A model generated the notes under the pieces. It saw only the letters and a list, made by a program, of their open reading frames with translations, was not told the DNA's origin and searched no databases. A DNA stretch of 7,372 bases, taken from contig JAEORY010000188.1 in assembly GCA_016840645.1 (NCBI GenBank), forward strand, positions 1 to 7,372. The letters are read 5' to 3'. Shown piece after piece: positions 5,285-7,372 of the stretch. Source of the DNA: Candidatus Borrarchaeota archaeon (lineage in GTDB: Archaea > Asgardarchaeota > Sifarchaeia > Borrarchaeales > Borrarchaeaceae). The position numbers and the translations under genes were made by a program. Position 1 is the first letter of the stretch. Each line of letters opens with the position of its first letter.

Positions 5285-6709
5285 TCATTTTGATAAAAAT
5301 TTTTTTGCATCCTTAAGGAGTCGATTTACAGATTTTATCGTATCCCCATCCAATGGAACAGGTGAATGTTCTTTTAATATTTTATCTCTCTTTCCCCTGC
5401 AGCGAGAAAACATATCTTTTTTTCCGGAATTTATCCAGTTCTCCCAGAAATCGCGGTCCAATAATTCTGGAAACCATAATTCTTTCCGAAAATGTTTTAC
5501 CGTATGATCCTCTGAAAAAAAACTCCCCTCTTTAATTGCATTCTCAATCACTGGTATACCGAATTTTTCATCGGTTATTTCAACTCCCTGCATCATCCTT
5601 TCAACATACCCTATTATTTCGTGTTGCATCATTAAAATCGGCAATGATGTTCCCTGGTCGACTCCGCTGATCCCTAAATGTCCGAATATATCTGCACCAG
5701 CCATTGCCCCGCATGCCAACGTGATACCAGCCTCTAATCCAGCCTGTGCATCTGGTATCTTGCTATCAGTTAATCCGACATTGATATACACAGGAAGGTT
5801 ATAACTCTTACCCATTTGAGTCATGCCGACAGCCATCAGTGCTTGTTCTGGACCTGCAAATATCATTTGCATGGTTCTCATATCAAATGCATGTGGGATA
5901 CCCCCATAGCACACAGGAGTACCTGATTTGATGAGCTGTACGATACAAATGCCTGCCAATATTTCCGCATTTTCCTGTGCCATTGTACCAGCGAGAGTTG
6001 CCGGAGCAGTTGCACCAGTTTGTGCCATAGGTCCGACAGGCACAGGCAAATTAAACCGGGATGTCTCAAACAGGAGATCTATCCCATCTTTCGGGAACCT
6101 CAAGGGACTGATAGGTTCTAAAAAAGGGTATGCAAAAGGGTATTTCATTGCGTCTGCTTCATTACCCGCGATAATCGTAAACAATTCCAAAAGAAACTTT
6201 GTGTTTGATCTGTTATGAAACCAGAAGTGAATCGGTTTTGTCGTATTCTTCAATAGTTCTGCTCCGATGTATACGTATCGGTATTCGACCGGAATATCAT
6301 ACGCATCCGACATAGCCCCAACAACATTTATACGCGGTAAGGAATCACCAATAATTGCGGCTGTTTTCACATCGGCGAGATTCGTATACCTCCGCTCAAG
6401 GTTGTCTTCGATCCATGAGGGTTCTCCTGCAATTGAATTATAATTCCGTTTCCCAAATCCAAACTCTGCCTTTCTTGATCGATCACGCCCGTATATAGTA
6501 AATTGTTTCCCGCAGGATTCAAGGCACTGTCTCACAAGATTCTCGGGAATCTTGACAATCTTATGATCCACATCGACATTTGAACCTGCTTCGAGAAAGA
6601 ACTCCAAAACTTTCTCATGGGGGACAAAAACTCCTATATCCTCCAATATATGTATCGATGCATCATGTATTTGCTCAATCTGACTGTCATTCAGCAGCAT
6701 GACTTTCAT
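5285..6709 (-). CDS. MttB-superfamily corrinoid methyltransferase, non-pyrrolysine (proximal copy)
   Basis: A 474-residue member of the trimethylamine methyltransferase family (COG5598), expected to be cytoplasmic and to methylate a Co(I) corrinoid protein from a methylated amine or related donor. Matching segments are GATAPATLAGT (232-242), GLTDSKIPDAQAG (312-324) and EDHTVKHFRKE (400-410), aligning without large gaps to the copy at 185-1618 but with otherwise low similarity. It is full length with no in-frame TAG, so it is a non-pyrrolysine member of the group that includes the betaine and carnitine demethylases. ATG 6709 follows GGAGG with a 7-base spacer; a second ATG at codon 4 is less well placed. 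It stands 117 bases after the damaged sugar-binding gene and 338 bases before the intact binding-protein gene. No corrinoid protein gene is adjacent, which is unusual for a demethylase operon. Substrate and direction of methyl transfer are unknown. Confidence 0.93.
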   Translation of the reverse strand: MKVMLLNDSQIEQIHDASIHILEDIGVFVPHEKVLEFFLEAGSNVDVDHKIVKIPENLVRQCLESCGKQFTIYGRDRSRKAEFGFGKRNYNSIAGEPSWIEDNLERRYTNLADVKTAAIIGDSLPRINVVGAMSDAYDIPVEYRYVYIGAELLKNTTKPIHFWFHNRSNTKFLLELFTIIAGNEADAMKYPFAYPFLEPISPLRFPKDGIDLLFETSRFNLPVPVGPMAQTGATAPATLAGTMAQENAEILAGICIVQLIKSGTPVCYGGIPHAFDMRTMQMIFAGPEQALMAVGMTQMGKSYNLPVYINVGLTDSKIPDAQAGLEAGITLACGAMAGADIFGHLGISGVDQGTSLPILMMQHEIIGYVERMMQGVEITDEKFGIPVIENAIKEGSFFSEDHTVKHFRKELWFPELLDRDFWENWINSGKKDMFSRCRGKRDKILKEHSPVPLDGDTIKSVNRLLKDAKKFLSK

Positions 6710-6826
6710 GCTCTACCCTCCCTCTCATTGGGCAAACGTATGTCACCCCTTCTGCTTAGATATAGAAGAAATTATTGATATATCACTGAACTGGTGAGAC
6801 GGATATTGATTAATAGATTACCTTTC

Positions 6827-7372
6827 TTATTCGACCTGATTTCCCCATAATTCTGGGTCGTTGACATTTTCTTCTGTAATGGGTTTCCCTGGATGCAGGA
6901 TTTCAGGACCGTAAGGCTGAATAGTAAGCTCCGATTCAACGCCGGCAATATTGTATTTCCCGGGTTTAATTTCCCTTTTATTAATGATGTCATCTAAAAA
7001 ATTTACTACACCTTCAACACATTCAATAGTGGGAAAGTCGATCGTGGCTTGAAGCCACCCGTCTCTGATAAGCTCAAGACCCATCGGCATCCCCACTGTT
7101 GAAATCATTAATATTTCCCCTTTTTCATACCCTTTGGATTCAAGAACAGATACTATCGCAGCAGCAAGGTGTTCTGCATGCGAAAATATCATATCAGTAT
7201 ATGGATGCGCGACAAGCCAATCATCAGCAATATCAGCTGCATTTGACGCTTCCCATCCTTCGGCGATCTTGGTGTTGATATCAACCTAAGGATATCAATC
7301 TTCGCATCTCCATCTGTTGAAGTAAAGTAAATTTCATTGAATGTAATTTTAATATGGTAATCAGCTACACCC
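6827..7372 (-). pseudogene. C-terminal part of a CUT2-like (RbsB-type) sugar-binding protein, frameshifted, partial
   Basis: From 7285 to the TAA at 6827 the frame encodes about 152 residues resembling the C-terminal half of a periplasmic ribose/galactose-type binding protein. It shows a helix ending in DDWLVAHPYTDMIFSH, a lobe strand-turn ILMISTVGMPMGLELIRDG, ATIDFP, and the family-like end PITEENVNDPELWGNQ. An in-frame TAG at 7288-7286 cuts this frame from upstream sequence. The region 7371-7292 is open in another frame (reading GDAKID near its end). Removing one 14-base unit of the direct repeat at 7277-7298 joins the two as GDAKIDINTKIAEGWEA. The ATG at 7192 has no ribosome site, so an independent short gene is unlikely. 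The residues before the junction do not obviously match the family, so the upstream frame is less certain. A real inactivating duplication or a sequencing/assembly error are both possible. It precedes the mttB-like gene by 117 bases without a clear terminator. Confidence 0.6.
7277..7298. repeat. 8-bp direct repeat GATATCAA with 6-bp spacer at the frameshift
   Basis: GATATCAA occurs at 7277-7284 and 7291-7298, separated by CCTAAG, giving a 14-bp period. The left copy is the core of a 12-bp perfect palindrome, GTTGATATCAAC (7274-7285). The 14-base period is not a multiple of three and coincides with the break in the binding-protein frame. It could have arisen by slippage at a palindrome or remain as a footprint of an excised element with an 8-bp target duplication. 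Confidence 0.65.

Noticed and set aside
185..6709. Pyrrolysine-containing trimethylamine methyltransferase (amber readthrough)
   Set aside because: Both MttB-family frames are full length with no in-frame TAG, so pyrrolysine is not encoded.
6772..6993. Minus-strand 73-codon frame overlapping the end of the CUT2-like gene
   Set aside because: It overlaps the better-supported binding-protein frame (ENVNDPELWGN) and shows no family features.
1..7372. tRNA, rRNA, CRISPR array or complete insertion sequence
   Set aside because: No cloverleaf, regularly spaced repeats, transposase or terminal inverted repeats were seen on either strand.

Overview
The window reads as one co-oriented catabolic/transport locus: every gene I can support lies on the minus strand, so transcription runs from high to low coordinates. 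Base composition is moderately AT-rich, genes are tightly packed and Shine-Dalgarno sites are strong. The binding protein has an export signal ending in an 'AFAGGRKEE'-type junction, a style I associate with anaerobic Spirochaetota. A Firmicutes-like host is not excluded; this taxonomic guess rests on style only.

In transcription order: (1) 7372-6827, the C-terminal part of a ribose/galactose-type (CUT2-like) sugar-binding protein. It runs off the window edge and is broken by a frameshift at an 8-bp direct repeat. (2) 6709-5285, a full-length MttB-superfamily (trimethylamine methyltransferase family, COG5598) protein without pyrrolysine. (3) 5284-4947, a 338-base leader with an inverted repeat, two small hairpins, a possible short leader ORF and promoter-like hexamers. 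(4) 4946-3609, an exported, tryptophan-rich family 1 solute-binding protein, followed by a strong intrinsic terminator. (5) 3388-1669, two CUT1 (MalF/MalG-type) permease genes overlapping by 14 bases, the second starting at TTG. (6) 1618-185, a second, divergent MttB-family protein, also without pyrrolysine. (7) 137-1, the start of an unidentified gene that leaves the window.

As a working model (inference), the binding protein and two permeases import a small polar, perhaps sugar-like or quaternary-ammonium solute, using an ATPase encoded elsewhere. One or both MttB-family enzymes would then move a methyl group from the substrate to a corrinoid protein. Neither the corrinoid protein, its reductive activase, the corrinoid:folate/CoM methyltransferase nor the ABC ATPase is in the window. 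The link between a carbohydrate-type importer and two different non-pyrrolysine MttB proteins is the most interesting aspect: it suggests a demethylation substrate other than the known simple betaines.
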